Below, piece by piece: positions 15,932 to 25,105 of a stretch of 64,000 bases of DNA. The DNA is from Burkholderia pyrrocinia (GTDB lineage: Bacteria; Pseudomonadota; Gammaproteobacteria; Burkholderiales; Burkholderiaceae), in contig NZ_CP011504.1 in assembly GCF_001028665.1 (NCBI RefSeq), positions 2,976,001 to 3,040,000 of the forward strand, read 5' to 3'. The stretch's first letter is position 1. Each line of letters opens with the position of its first letter. Under the pieces are notes generated by a model. That model worked only from the letters and a program-made list of their open reading frames with translations. It was not told where the DNA came from and searched no databases. A program made the translations under genes and the position numbers.

Positions 15932-17356
15932 TCAGCGCGACGCTTGCGGGAACCGCGCGCCCGGCGGCGGTTCGGGCCGGGTCGACGGCACGCTCTTGCG
16001 CACCTTCGCGACCTGCGCGGCCGTCACCGGCGCGCCCGTATTGCCCCAGCTCGTGCGCACGAAGTTCGACACGTCCGCGACGTCCTGGTCCGACAGGCGC
16101 CAGCCGAACGGCGGCATCGTGAAGGTCGACGGCGCGGTGCGCGTGCCCTGCAGCGCACTGCCTTCCAGCACGACGTGGATCAGCGACGTCGGATCGCCGC
16201 CCTGCACGACCGGGTTGCCGGCGAGCGCGGGGAACACGCGCGTGTAGCCGTGGCCGTCGCTGCGGTGGCACGCCATGCAGTTGTCGCGATAGACGGCCGC
16301 GCCCGGCCTGCTCGCGTCGCCGGTCTGCAGCGCCTTCGCGGCGGCCGCGTCGTACACGTGCGGCTGCTCGCCCTGCACGCGCGGCGGCAGCGTCTTCAGG
16401 TAGCGCGCGATCGCATTCAGGTCGTCGTCGGTCATGTGCTGCATGCTGTGGCCGACCACGTCCGTCATCCCGCCGAACGCGGCCGTGCGCAGCGTGCGGC
16501 CGGTCTTCAGGAACTGCACGATCTCGGTTTCCGTCCACGTGCCGAGCCCGGTGCGCAGCTCGCCGCGCAGGCTCGTCGGCACCCAGCCGTCGATCGCCGC
16601 GCCGCCGGCCAGGAAGTCCGGGCCATCCGCGTCGGTCAGCCCGCGCTCCTGCATCGTCGGCGCGCGCGGCGTGTGACACGCGCCGCAGTGGCCGAGCCCC
16701 TGCACGAGATACGCGCCGCGCGCGACCACCGGGTCGGTGTACGGCGCCGCGTCGAACGGCTTCGGCGACGGCGCGAACATCTTGCGCCAGATCCCGAGCG
16801 GCCAGCGCATCGACAGCGGCCACACGATGTCGACCGTGCGGTTCTCGTGCTCGACGGGCGCGACGCCGTGCATGAAGTACGCGTACAGCGCCATCATGTC
16901 GTCGTCGGTGAGGCGCGCATAGGACGGGAACGGCATGGCCGGATACATCGTGTCGCCGTTCTTGCGCACGCCCTCGCGCACCGCGCGGGTGAAGTCGTCG
17001 AACGTCCAGCCGCCGAGGCCCGTTTTCGGGTCCGGCGTGATGTTCGTCGAATAGATGCCGCCGATCGGCGTGTCGAACTTCAGCCCGCCCGCGAACGGCT
17101 TGCCGCCGCTCGCCGTGTGGCACGCGATGCAGTCGCCCGCGCGGGCCAGGTATTCGCCGCGCTTGACGAGGTTCGCGTCGGCGGATTGGGCCACGGGCGC
17201 GGCGGTCGGGCCGGAAGCCGCCGCGGGCGCTGCCGCCGGTTGCGCGAAAGCCGCGGTGCCCGCGAGGCCGAATGCGGCCCAGGCCGCGCCGGCCGCCAGC
17301 GCGCGCCGCACCGGGGAAACGCGGCGCGCGGCGTTGTGGTTCATCGTCCTGTTCAT
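15932..17356 (-). CDS. tri-heme cytochrome c subunit of a gluconate-2-dehydrogenase-type complex
   Basis: A 474-residue periplasmic/membrane-attached cytochrome with a Sec signal peptide (Ala-rich, cleavage near AAFAQPAA) and three heme sites, CIACH, CGACH and CMACH, each followed by the distal methionine-rich region of class I cytochromes. It passes electrons from the flavoprotein to ubiquinone or the oxidase. Its ATG overlaps the flavoprotein stop by 4 bp (ATGA). Length and three-heme layout match the cytochrome subunits of FAD-dependent gluconate, sorbitol and alcohol dehydrogenases. Confidence 0.9.
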   Translation of the reverse strand: MNRTMNHNAARRVSPVRRALAAGAAWAAFGLAGTAAFAQPAAAPAAASGPTAAPVAQSADANLVKRGEYLARAGDCIACHTASGGKPFAGGLKFDTPIGGIYSTNITPDPKTGLGGWTFDDFTRAVREGVRKNGDTMYPAMPFPSYARLTDDDMMALYAYFMHGVAPVEHENRTVDIVWPLSMRWPLGIWRKMFAPSPKPFDAAPYTDPVVARGAYLVQGLGHCGACHTPRAPTMQERGLTDADGPDFLAGGAAIDGWVPTSLRGELRTGLGTWTETEIVQFLKTGRTLRTAAFGGMTDVVGHSMQHMTDDDLNAIARYLKTLPPRVQGEQPHVYDAAAAKALQTGDASRPGAAVYRDNCMACHRSDGHGYTRVFPALAGNPVVQGGDPTSLIHVVLEGSALQGTRTAPSTFTMPPFGWRLSDQDVADVSNFVRTSWGNTGAPVTAAQVAKVRKSVPSTRPEPPPGARFPQASR

Positions 17357-19131
17357 GCGGTCACCAGCGGGGCGGGATTCTTCAGGTATTGCTCGCGGAT
17401 CGCGCGTGCCGACCAGTAGGCCAGCGCCGCGATGATCCCGGTCGGGTTGTAGCCGATGCCCTGCGGCAGCGCCGAGGCGCCCATCACGAACACGTTGTGC
17501 ACGTCCCAGCACTGCAGGTAGCGGTTCAGCACGCTCGTCTTCGGGTCGGTGCCCATGATCGCGCCGCCGACGAGGTGGGTCGTCTGGTACGCGCGCGAGT
17601 CGAAATGCTTGCCGAACTCGCGCGTCGACACGCCGATCGCCTTCGGCCCCATCGCTTCCGCGATCTTCTTCATCTGCCCGGTCACGTACTGCGCCATCCT
17701 GATGTCGTTGTCCTTCCAGTCGAAGGTCATCCGCAACAGCGGCTGGCCGTACGAATCGCGATAGGTCGGATCGAGGTCGAGATAGACGTCGCGGTACGAC
17801 ATGTTGGTGCCGTGCGCGTCCATCGAGATCGTGTGCGCGTAGTTGTCCTTGACCGCCTTCTTCCACGCCGAGCCCCACTGCGGCGTGCCGGGCGGCGTCG
17901 CGATGCCGCTGACCGGCTTCACGCCGGCCTGGTTCACCCACAGCGGCGAGCCGCCGACGAAACCGAGCGGCCCGTGATCGAAGTTGTCCGCGTTGAAATC
18001 GTCCACCGCGACGCCGTTGCCGCCCGCGCCGATGAACGGATTCGTGTAGGTGTCCTTGTCGAAGAACGCCTTGATCGTCGACAGGTTCTGGTACGCGAAA
18101 TTGCGGCCCACGACGCCTTCGCCGGAGATCGGGTCGTACGGCTTGCCGATGCCCGACAGCAGCAGCAGGTGCACGTTGTGATACTGGAACGCGGCCACGA
18201 TCACGAGATCGGCCGGCTGGTGCACTTCGCGCCCGGCCGGGTCGACGTAGGTGACGCCCGTCGCGCGTTTCTTCGTATCGTCGAGGTCGACGCGCAGCAC
18301 GTGGCACTTCGAGCGCAGCTCGAAGTTCGGCGCCTGCTTCAGCGCGGGCAGGATGTTCAGGTTCGGCGACGCCTTCGAGTACATGTAGCACGCGTAGCCG
18401 CTGCAGTAGCCGCAGAAATTGCACGGGCCCATCTGCACGCCGTACGGGTTCGTGTACGGCCCCGACGTGTTCGCCGACGGCAACCGGTACGGATGCAGGC
18501 CTAGCGACTGCGCCGCATCGAAGAAGCGCTGCGCCGAATAGGTATTGAGCTGCGCGGGCAACGGGAAATCGTTGCTGCGGTTCGCTTCGAACACGTTGCC
18601 GTCGCCGACCACCTTGCCGCCGACCTTGTACGCCTGCCCCGACGTGCCGAACACCTTCTCGGCGAAATCGAAATGCGGCTCGAGCTCGTCGTAGCTGACG
18701 CCGGTATCCTGGATCGTCATCCCTTCGGGGATGAACTTCTTGCCGTAGCGCTCTTCATAGTGGCTGCGCAGGCGCAGCTCTTCCGGCGTGATCCGGAAAT
18801 GCACGCCCGACCAGTGCAGCCCCGCGCCGCCGACGCCCTCGCCCGGCAGGAACGCGGCGAGCTGCCGATACGGCAGCGCGGTGTCCTGCACGCCGTGGCG
18901 GATCGACACGGTCGTCTTCGACAGGTCGAGGAACAGCTTCTTGCGGATGTTGTAGGTCAGCTCGTCGATCGTGTTCGGATACGCGCCGTCCGGATAGGTG
19001 TCGCGATACTCGCCGCGCTCGAGCGCGACGACCTTCAAGCCCGCTTCGGTCAGTTCCTTCGCGAGAATCGCGCCGGTCCAGCCGAAGCCGACGATCACCG
19101 CATCGACATGCGGCTTGTTATCTGCGGCCAT
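17353..19131 (-). CDS. GMC-type FAD-dependent dehydrogenase, large subunit (gluconate 2-dehydrogenase-like)
   Basis: A 592-residue GMC oxidoreductase. The FAD-binding site VDAVIVGFGWTGAILAKEL is at residues 9-27, and the C-terminal GMC region ends FVMGASALPQGIGYNPTGII. A Cys cluster CNFCGYCSGYAC (Cys237, 240, 243, 248) probably carries an iron-sulfur centre, as reported for related Burkholderia FAD-dependent glucose dehydrogenase. It oxidises a sugar acid or sugar in the periplasm, exported with its Tat-tagged small subunit. Start ATG 19131 shares one base with the small-subunit stop (TGATG). The exact substrate (gluconate, 2-ketogluconate or a polyol) cannot be read from the sequence. Confidence 0.9.
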   Translation of the reverse strand: MAADNKPHVDAVIVGFGWTGAILAKELTEAGLKVVALERGEYRDTYPDGAYPNTIDELTYNIRKKLFLDLSKTTVSIRHGVQDTALPYRQLAAFLPGEGVGGAGLHWSGVHFRITPEELRLRSHYEERYGKKFIPEGMTIQDTGVSYDELEPHFDFAEKVFGTSGQAYKVGGKVVGDGNVFEANRSNDFPLPAQLNTYSAQRFFDAAQSLGLHPYRLPSANTSGPYTNPYGVQMGPCNFCGYCSGYACYMYSKASPNLNILPALKQAPNFELRSKCHVLRVDLDDTKKRATGVTYVDPAGREVHQPADLVIVAAFQYHNVHLLLLSGIGKPYDPISGEGVVGRNFAYQNLSTIKAFFDKDTYTNPFIGAGGNGVAVDDFNADNFDHGPLGFVGGSPLWVNQAGVKPVSGIATPPGTPQWGSAWKKAVKDNYAHTISMDAHGTNMSYRDVYLDLDPTYRDSYGQPLLRMTFDWKDNDIRMAQYVTGQMKKIAEAMGPKAIGVSTREFGKHFDSRAYQTTHLVGGAIMGTDPKTSVLNRYLQCWDVHNVFVMGASALPQGIGYNPTGIIAALAYWSARAIREQYLKNPAPLVTA

Positions 19132-19871
19132 CAGGTGCGCTCCCCGTTGATCGAGACGGGGCCGTACGGATAGGGCTTGCCGTTCTGGTTGACGAAATCC
19201 ATGAAGTCCGCGCGCGCCCCCGGAAAGCCGATCATCTTCCACGCGGCCATGTCGCGATTGCCGCCGTGTACCGGATCGCAGAAGTAGCCTTCGCGCGTGT
19301 TCTGCAGCAACTGGCCGAAGAACACGCCGGGCGGCACGTCGTCGATCTGTGCGCCGCCCTTCTCCAGCGCGCCGAGCACGGTGTCGCGCGTCGGCGCGTC
19401 GAGTTCCGCGAACGCCTTGCCGTGAGCCTTCTCGCAATAGCGGTTGACGGCCACGATGCCGAGCCTGTAGATGTCGCGCGGCACGAGCTTCAACTGGTAG
19501 CCGAGCTCGGGCACGCCCTGCTGGAACGGCCCCTGCATGTACCACGTCGCGCCGTGCGCATACGGCGTCTCCATCTGGCGGTCGATGAATTCGGGCACGC
19601 CCGATTCGAGCGCGCCGGGGCCTTCGGCGTCGGCCGGTATCAGCCGGTCGACGGCGGCCTGGACGAACGCCCACTCCTTCGCATCGAAGAAGGTCGGCTT
19701 GTACGGGGCGCGTTCGGCGCCGGCCGATGCGGCGAGCGCGTTGCCGGCCGTCGTCGCGGATGGCGACGACGAGCGCAGGTCGCAGCCGGCGACCGACGCG
19801 ATCGGCACGAGCGCGACCGACGTGCGCAGGAAGCGGCGACGCGAGTTGGGTTTGTCAGGTGGCGTGGACAT
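19131..19871 (-). CDS. gluconate 2-dehydrogenase subunit 3 family protein, Tat-exported
   Basis: A 246-residue small subunit. The N-terminus has a twin-arginine signal (SRRRFLRTSVALVPIASVAG, cysteine following), then the family segments FVQAAVDRLIPADAEGPGA and NTREGYFCDPVHGGN. It escorts the flavoprotein through the Tat system and is needed for its activity in related complexes. First gene of the three-gene operon; all three are translationally coupled. Start ATG 19871. Confidence 0.88.
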   Translation of the reverse strand: MSTPPDKPNSRRRFLRTSVALVPIASVAGCDLRSSSPSATTAGNALAASAGAERAPYKPTFFDAKEWAFVQAAVDRLIPADAEGPGALESGVPEFIDRQMETPYAHGATWYMQGPFQQGVPELGYQLKLVPRDIYRLGIVAVNRYCEKAHGKAFAELDAPTRDTVLGALEKGGAQIDDVPPGVFFGQLLQNTREGYFCDPVHGGNRDMAAWKMIGFPGARADFMDFVNQNGKPYPYGPVSINGERT

Positions 19872-20323
19872 GGTCGGATGTTGATCGTTGGGGATCGGGG
19901 GCCGGACGCGCGCATTCCGCATGCGGCGAGTCCGGCACGGCAGCCATGCCGCATGCGGCCGGCCGTCCTGTTCATTCGTGTGTTGCGAACAACCTCGATG
20001 CGGACACCGGCCGCGCGATGTGCTGCGGCGGCGTCGTGCAGCCGCGTGCGTGCCGGTTCCGGCAGCGCTGCGCGGATCGGCCTCTTCGCGGACCTTATCT
20101 TCGGACAAATACCCGCCTTCCGGCCCGCATCTGCCCGCTATCGCCATGACCCTGATCCAACTTAGACGCCGCGTTTGCCGGCGGCAAGCGCGGCGTGCAC
20201 GACCCTCTTTCGGGTCCGGCGACGCGTGGCGCGAATTATATATGGAACCGGTTCCATTACTAGGTGGTTCGATGCAATTCAATGCGTCGAAAATTGCAAC
20301 AATTGAAAAATCCGGAAGCGGGA
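19872..20323. other. 452-bp intergenic region upstream of the dehydrogenase operon
   Basis: It holds the promoter of the gluconate-dehydrogenase-type operon and the operator palindrome at 20242-20257 (listed separately). I see no gene here. The right-hand end probably contains the scar where the kptA 5' part was lost. Confidence 0.6.
20242..20257. promoter_or_regulatory. perfect LacI-family-type operator
   Basis: ATGGAACCGGTTCCAT is a perfect 16-bp palindrome with the central CG typical of LacI/GalR-family operators; the E. coli GntR and CcpA sites have the same kind of centre. It lies 370 bp upstream of the dehydrogenase operon. No LacI-type gene is in this window, so the regulator would act in trans. 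This is inferred from the motif. Confidence 0.65.
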
Positions 20324-20590
20324 ATGCGCAAGGATGGCGCGATCGCCGGCCGATCCGCGATTCGGGCGCAAGGGCTGAAACCCGGCGCCCGTCATCACGT
20401 GCACCTGTCGCCGGACATCCGGACTGCATTGGCCGTCGGCACGCGCTACGGCGTGCCCGCGATTCTCGAAGTCGATGCGCAGCGCATGCACCGGCAAGGC
20501 CACACGTTCTTCGTCGCCGAAAACGGCGTCTGGCTGACCGATGCCGTGCCGGCCGAATACCTCACACGGATCGACAAGCCGGCGCGCTGA
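20324..20590 (+). pseudogene. kptA: 5'-truncated remnant of RNA 2'-phosphotransferase (KptA/Tpt1)
   Basis: The readable C-terminal part has the KptA signatures AIRAQGLKPGARHHVHLS and ENGVWLTDAVPAEYL, about 75 residues. An intact KptA is about 180 residues, with an N-terminal domain and a YHGT motif region that are missing here. Upstream the frame dissolves into AT-rich sequence next to the palindrome. KptA transfers an RNA 2'-phosphate to NAD; the remnant lacks half of the active site and should be inactive. Confidence 0.72.
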
Positions 20591-20602
20591 GCCGCACGCC
20601 GC

Positions 20603-21019
20603 TCACCACGGCCAGAACATCGACGCGAGGGACAGCGCGAGCGCCGCGCAAAGCGGCGAGTAATACAGCGTGTCCATCCGCGCGAAACGCGACCCGCGAA
20701 TCCGCTTGAAAAAGCCGACATAGCGGAAATCGCCGACGGCCCGCACCGCGAAGATCAGTGCGAACGCAACGACCGCGAACGCGATCGTGCCGGGATACGC
20801 GTTCCGCCCCAGCCAGCCGGCACGCGTGGCGACCACGCATGCGCCGGCCAGCAGCGCCACCGCGACGGCAAGCGTGCCGACGGCGGTCGGCCGCAGCAGC
20901 GGCACGCCGTCCTGCTCCGGAATGGCCGCACGCTTGCCGAGCCGCCCGCCAAACGCCCAGTAGACGTGAACGAGCGCGATCGCGCAAAGCGTCGGCACGC
21001 TGAAATACGCACCGGTCAT
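20603..21019 (-). CDS. DUF3995 family membrane protein
   Basis: A 138-residue inner-membrane protein with about four helices (near residues 5-22, 48-65, 77-93 and 119-137) and the DUF3995 signature FFKRIRGSRFARMDTLYYSP before the last helix. Function of the family is unknown. Monocistronic and convergent with the kptA remnant. Start ATG 21019. Confidence 0.78.
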   Translation of the reverse strand: MTGAYFSVPTLCAIALVHVYWAFGGRLGKRAAIPEQDGVPLLRPTAVGTLAVAVALLAGACVVATRAGWLGRNAYPGTIAFAVVAFALIFAVRAVGDFRYVGFFKRIRGSRFARMDTLYYSPLCAALALSLASMFWPW

Positions 21020-21342
21020 GTCGGTAAATGTCCTTGTCTCGTTGTCTCGTTGTTTTGCCGGAAGGGTTCCGGCACGCGGCCCCGGCCCGCGACACGCATG
21101 ACGATACCGAAACCCGCCAGTGCGTGCATTGCGACGTCCGGTCGCAACTCGCCGCGGCGCGTGCTGCGGTGCAATGCGCAGGCATCGTCACGCCGGCCGC
21201 CCGCTTGACTTCCCTCCGCGCACTACTACGCTGGTATTCCAGTACTGCGGTCGGCATGCCCCTGCGCAACCGGCCGCACGTGCATCGTTCGCCGCGCGGC
21301 GCACCTGCACGACAACGATAACGAAGGCCATGGAGGCGACTC
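21020..21342. other. 323-bp divergent promoter region of DUF3995 and alanine dehydrogenase
   Basis: No gene found. It must carry the ald promoter (GGAGGCG precedes its ATG). No Lrp-type regulator gene is adjacent. No clear operator palindrome was seen. Confidence 0.5.
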
Positions 21343-22458
21343 ATGCTGATCGGTGTGCCGAAGGAGATCAAGAACCACGAATACCGCGTCGGCCTCACGC
21401 CGGCCAGCGCGCGCGAACTCACGCGGCACGGCCACACCGTGCTCGTGCAGCGCGGCGCGGGCACGGCGATCGGCCTGCTCGACAACGACTACACGGCCGC
21501 GGGCGCGTCGCTCTGCGACGGCGCCGACGAAATCTTCGCGCGCGCCGACATGATCATCAAGGTCAAGGAGCCGCAGCTGGCCGAATGCGCGATGCTGCGG
21601 CGCGGGCAGATTCTCTACACGTACCTGCATCTCGCGCCCGATCCCGAACAGGCGGCCGCGCTCGTGAAGTCCGGCGCCGTCTGCATCGCCTACGAAACCG
21701 TGACGGGGCCCGGCGGCGGCCTGCCGCTGCTCGCGCCGATGAGCGAAGTGGCGGGACGCATGTCGATCCAGGTCGCGGCGACCCACCTCGAAAGCCCGCG
21801 CGGCGGCCGCGGCCTGCTGATGGCCGGCGTGCCCGGCGTGCCGGCCGCACATGTGGTCGTGCTCGGCGCGGGCGTGGTGGGTACCGGTGCGCTGCAGATG
21901 GCGGTCGGCCTCGGCGCGCGCGTCACCGTGCTCGACAACAACGTGAACCGCCTGCGCCAGCTCGACCTCGTCTTCGCCAACCGGATCACGACCGTCTGCT
22001 CGAATGCGCAGACGATCGACGAAGCCGTGCGCGATGCCGACGTCGTGATCGGCGCCGTGCTCGTGCCCGGCGCATCGGCGCCGCGGCTCGTCACGCGCGA
22101 CATGATCGCGACGATGCGCACGGGTGCCGTCGTCGTCGACGTCGCGATCGACCAGGGCGGATGCTTCGAGACATCGCATGCGACAACGCACGCGGACCCG
22201 ACCTTCGTCGTCGACGGCGTCGTGCACTACTGCGTCGCGAACATGCCCGGCGCGGTCGCGCGCACGTCGACCTTCGCGCTGAACAACGCGACGCTCGGGC
22301 ATGCGCTCGCGCTCGCCGACAAGGGCTGGAAACAGGCGATGGCCGACGATCCGCATCTGCGCGCGGGCCTGAACGTCTGCGACGGGCGCATCACGTACGA
22401 GGCGGTCGCGCTGGCGCTCGGCCTGCCTTATGTGCCGGCCGCCGGCGTGCTCGCATGA
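21343..22458 (+). CDS. ald: alanine dehydrogenase
   Basis: A 371-residue NAD-dependent L-alanine dehydrogenase catalysing reversible deamination of alanine to pyruvate and ammonium. It begins MLIGVPKEIKNHEYRVGLTP (signature 1, with Arg15), contains KVKEPQ with the catalytic Lys, YLHLAPD with the catalytic His, and the NAD site VVVLGAGVVGTGALQMAVGLGA near residues 168-189. Length matches the family. Start ATG 21343 has GGAGG upstream. Monocistronic. Confidence 0.95.
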   Translation: MLIGVPKEIKNHEYRVGLTPASARELTRHGHTVLVQRGAGTAIGLLDNDYTAAGASLCDGADEIFARADMIIKVKEPQLAECAMLRRGQILYTYLHLAPDPEQAAALVKSGAVCIAYETVTGPGGGLPLLAPMSEVAGRMSIQVAATHLESPRGGRGLLMAGVPGVPAAHVVVLGAGVVGTGALQMAVGLGARVTVLDNNVNRLRQLDLVFANRITTVCSNAQTIDEAVRDADVVIGAVLVPGASAPRLVTRDMIATMRTGAVVVDVAIDQGGCFETSHATTHADPTFVVDGVVHYCVANMPGAVARTSTFALNNATLGHALALADKGWKQAMADDPHLRAGLNVCDGRITYEAVALALGLPYVPAAGVLA

Positions 22459-22558
22459 CGACGCCGGCTCGATGTCGAGCGCACGGTGGCGCGTGACGCA
22501 CGCGCCGCCGGCCGCCCTCACGCGCGCTTCGAGCGGCTCCGCTTCGACCCGCCGCCCC

Positions 22559-22847
22559 AGGGCCTGTTCCCGCTAATAACGGGCTTGCGAACGTGCGTTG
22601 CCGGTCGTAGTGCAAGGAGCGAGGAGCGCCGTTTGGCCGAGCCAAACAAGCGACGATCGACGCCGCAATACGGCCGGCAACGCACGTTCCCCTGTTTGGA
22701 AAAATTCATTCGTGGGGCTGGCCCCCAGAAGGGCCGATCGCCGCGTCATGCTCCTCGCGAATACGTCGAGTATTCGCTTCGTCGCATTCCTTGCGCTTGG
22801 CCCTTCTGGGGGCCAGCGCAAGCCCGTTAATAGCGGGAACAGGCCCT
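22559..22847. repeat. 289-bp structured inverted-repeat element (MITE-like) between ald and polX
   Basis: The element is bounded by 31-bp terminal inverted repeats (22559-22589 and 22817-22847) that differ at a single base. Inside are two further perfect arm pairs: AACGTGCGTTGCCGG at 22590-22604 with its complement at 22674-22688, enclosing GTTTGGC-CGA-GCCAAAC; and GCTGGCCCCCAGAAGGGCC at 22717-22735 with its complement at 22799-22817, enclosing GCGAATAC-GTCGA-GTATTCGC. The whole can fold as a stem carrying two long branched hairpins. It contains no gene. Its right end overlaps the polX stop codon (22846-22848). Confidence 0.85.
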
Positions 22848-24570
22848 ACATCGTGCGCGCCAGCAATGGCCTCAGTTGCGCGAGCGTGCGCGTGTTGAGC
22901 ACGTCCGGCCGCGTGAGCCAGCCGCGTCGCGCCTGATCGACGCCGTACGCGAGGTTGTCGAGTTCGTCCGCGCTGCACGCATCCGAGCCGATCGCGACCG
23001 GCACGCCGGCCTTCGCGGCCTCGCGGCACCAGATGTCCGGCAGGTCGAGCCGCCGCGGCTGCGCATCGAGTTCGACGAAGCAGCCGCGCGCCGCAGCCTG
23101 CGCGATCACGCGCGGCACGTCGAGTTCGCATGGGTCGCGCTCGCCGAGCACGCGGCCGGTCGGGTGCGCGAGTATCGTGAAATGCGGATGATCCATCGCG
23201 CGCAGCATGCGGTCGGTCTGAGCGGCGCGCGACAGGTCGAAGCCATCGCGTACCGCGCCGACGACGAGATCGAGCCGGCCGAGCATCGCGTCGGGCACGT
23301 CGAGGCTGCCGTCCTTGCGAATGCCGGCTTCCACGCCCTTGAGCAGCACGAAATCGTCGAACGACGCATTGACGCGATCGATCTCGTCGAGCTGCCGCAC
23401 GAGCCATTCGAAGCCGTTGCGGCCGCCGCCGGCAGGCGGTGCGCGGTCGGTGACGGCCAGGTACGCAAGCCCGCGTGCGCGCGCCGCGTCGGCCATCGCA
23501 CGCAGGCTGTCGCGGCCGGCCGATGCATTCGTATGCGCATGCAGGTCGCCGTGAATGTGCTTGCGCTCGACCAGCGCCGGCAGCGTGCCGGCGCGCGATG
23601 CGTCGATCTCGCCGCGATTCTCGCGCAGCTCGGGCGGCACGTCGTGCAGCCCGATTGCGGCGTAGACCGACGCCTCCGTTGTGCCGGCAATCCGCTCGTC
23701 ACCGCGAAACACGCCGTATTCGTTGATCTTCAGCCCGCCGGCCTGCGCGATCCTGCGCAGCGCGATGTTGTGCGCCTTCGATCCGGTGAAGTAGACAAGC
23801 GCCGCGCCGAACGCATCGGCGTCGACCACGCGCAGGTCGACCTGCAACCCGCTGTCGAGCACGACGCTCGACTTCGTCTTGCCGTGCGCGAGCACGCGCG
23901 CCACCTTGCCGTAGCCGACGAACACGTCGGCGACCGCAACCGGATCGCGTGCGGTGACGAGAATGTCGAGATCGCCGACCGTCTCGCGGCGGCGGCGAAA
24001 ACTGCCGGCCGGCACGGCCTTGCCGACGCCTGCGACCGCGCGCAGGCGTTCGAGCAACTGCGTCAGCGCTTGTGCGGCATCGGGCAGCAGGAAGCGCTGC
24101 GGTTCGCGCTGCAGGCGATCGTCGATCGCTTCGAGCAGATGCGCTTCGGTTTTCGCGCCGAAGCCCGGCAGCTCGCGCACGTGCCCGCTTTTCGCTTCGA
24201 CGCGAAGCTGTTCGAGCGAATCGATGTGCAGCGCATCATGCAGCGCCTTCACGCGCTTCGCGCCGAGCCCCGGCACGTCGAGCAGCTCGACGATCGCGCC
24301 CGGCAGCGCGTGGCGCAGCGTTTGCTGCAGTTCGCAGGTGCCGGTCGCGGCGATCTCGCGCAGCTTCGCCGCGAGATCGGGGCCGATCGACGGAATCTTC
24401 CCGAGGTCGTCGCCGTTGGCGATCATCGTCGGGATATCGCGCCCGTAGTCGGCGATCGTCCGTGCGGCGTTGCGGTACGCACGCACGCGGAACGGATTGG
24501 CGCCCTGGATCTCGAGCATGTCCGCGATCTCGGCGAACACGGCCGCGCACTCGGCGTTGTGGATCGGCAT
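22846..24570 (-). CDS. polX: PolX-type DNA polymerase/3'-5' exonuclease
   Basis: A 574-residue bacterial family X polymerase for short-gap repair. Order: helix-hairpin-helix regions (LGKIPSIGPDLAAKL; LLDVPGLGAKRVKAL), the nucleotidyltransferase site GSFRRRRETVGDLDILVT with the metal-binding Asp pair, the second part VDLRVVDADAFGAALVYFTGS, and a C-terminal PHP phosphoesterase (GDLHAHTNASAG; ILAHPTGR). Length matches the family. Its last codons run into the inverted-repeat element, so the final residue or two may not be original. Confidence 0.9.
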   Translation of the reverse strand: MPIHNAECAAVFAEIADMLEIQGANPFRVRAYRNAARTIADYGRDIPTMIANGDDLGKIPSIGPDLAAKLREIAATGTCELQQTLRHALPGAIVELLDVPGLGAKRVKALHDALHIDSLEQLRVEAKSGHVRELPGFGAKTEAHLLEAIDDRLQREPQRFLLPDAAQALTQLLERLRAVAGVGKAVPAGSFRRRRETVGDLDILVTARDPVAVADVFVGYGKVARVLAHGKTKSSVVLDSGLQVDLRVVDADAFGAALVYFTGSKAHNIALRRIAQAGGLKINEYGVFRGDERIAGTTEASVYAAIGLHDVPPELRENRGEIDASRAGTLPALVERKHIHGDLHAHTNASAGRDSLRAMADAARARGLAYLAVTDRAPPAGGGRNGFEWLVRQLDEIDRVNASFDDFVLLKGVEAGIRKDGSLDVPDAMLGRLDLVVGAVRDGFDLSRAAQTDRMLRAMDHPHFTILAHPTGRVLGERDPCELDVPRVIAQAAARGCFVELDAQPRRLDLPDIWCREAAKAGVPVAIGSDACSADELDNLAYGVDQARRGWLTRPDVLNTRTLAQLRPLLARTM

Positions 24571-24712
24571 GATCGGCGTGGCTCCCTTCCACGTGGATGG
24601 CGCCGCACGCGTGCGCGACGGCGTCTGCCCGCCCGGCGCCGCATGTCGACGCCGCCGGGCGCCCGTTCTTCATCCTACGCCGGCCGTGCAGCGCGAAGGC
24701 GGGATCGCGACG

Positions 24713-25105
24713 TCAGAGCGATGCGCGCGGCGTCGTCGCGTAGCGTCGTTCGTAGACCGACTGGCAATGCGTGCAGCGTTCGGCCGCCGGGCGCGCGAGC
24801 AGGCGCTCATAACCGACCGGCGCATCGCAATCGATGCACTCGCCGTAGCTGCCGTCGCGCATCCGCAGTTGTGCGCGCCCGATCGCGCGCAGTTCGGTCA
24901 GCTTCATGCCGATCAATGCATGATCGACGTCGACGAACAGATCCGCGTTCGCCTCGTCGCCCTCGTCCGGCGACGCGCCGGCAAGGTCCGCATAGGATTC
25001 CGACGCGCGCTGGTCTTCGCTCGTGCGGATTTCCGCACGCAGCGTCTGCTCGCTCTCTTTCAGCCGCTGTTGCAGCGTCTGCCGTTGTTGTTGGTCGAGC
25101 GCCAT
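24713..25105 (-). CDS. DksA/TraR-family zinc-finger protein
   Basis: A 130-residue protein with an N-terminal coiled-coil (about residues 2-35, Gln/Glu/Arg-rich) and a C4 zinc finger CIDCDAPVGYERLLARP..CTHC near the end. DksA/TraR proteins bind RNA polymerase in the secondary channel. The tip of the coiled-coil has SPDEGDEAN rather than the canonical DxxDxA exactly, so its activity may differ from DksA. Start ATG 25105. Monocistronic. Confidence 0.82.
   Translation of the reverse strand: MALDQQQRQTLQQRLKESEQTLRAEIRTSEDQRASESYADLAGASPDEGDEANADLFVDVDHALIGMKLTELRAIGRAQLRMRDGSYGECIDCDAPVGYERLLARPAAERCTHCQSVYERRYATTPRASL

Noticed and set aside
19872..20241. Long N-terminal extension of the gluconate-dehydrogenase small subunit
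   Set aside because: The Tat signal and length comparison place the start at 19871; the upstream frame has no coding bias.
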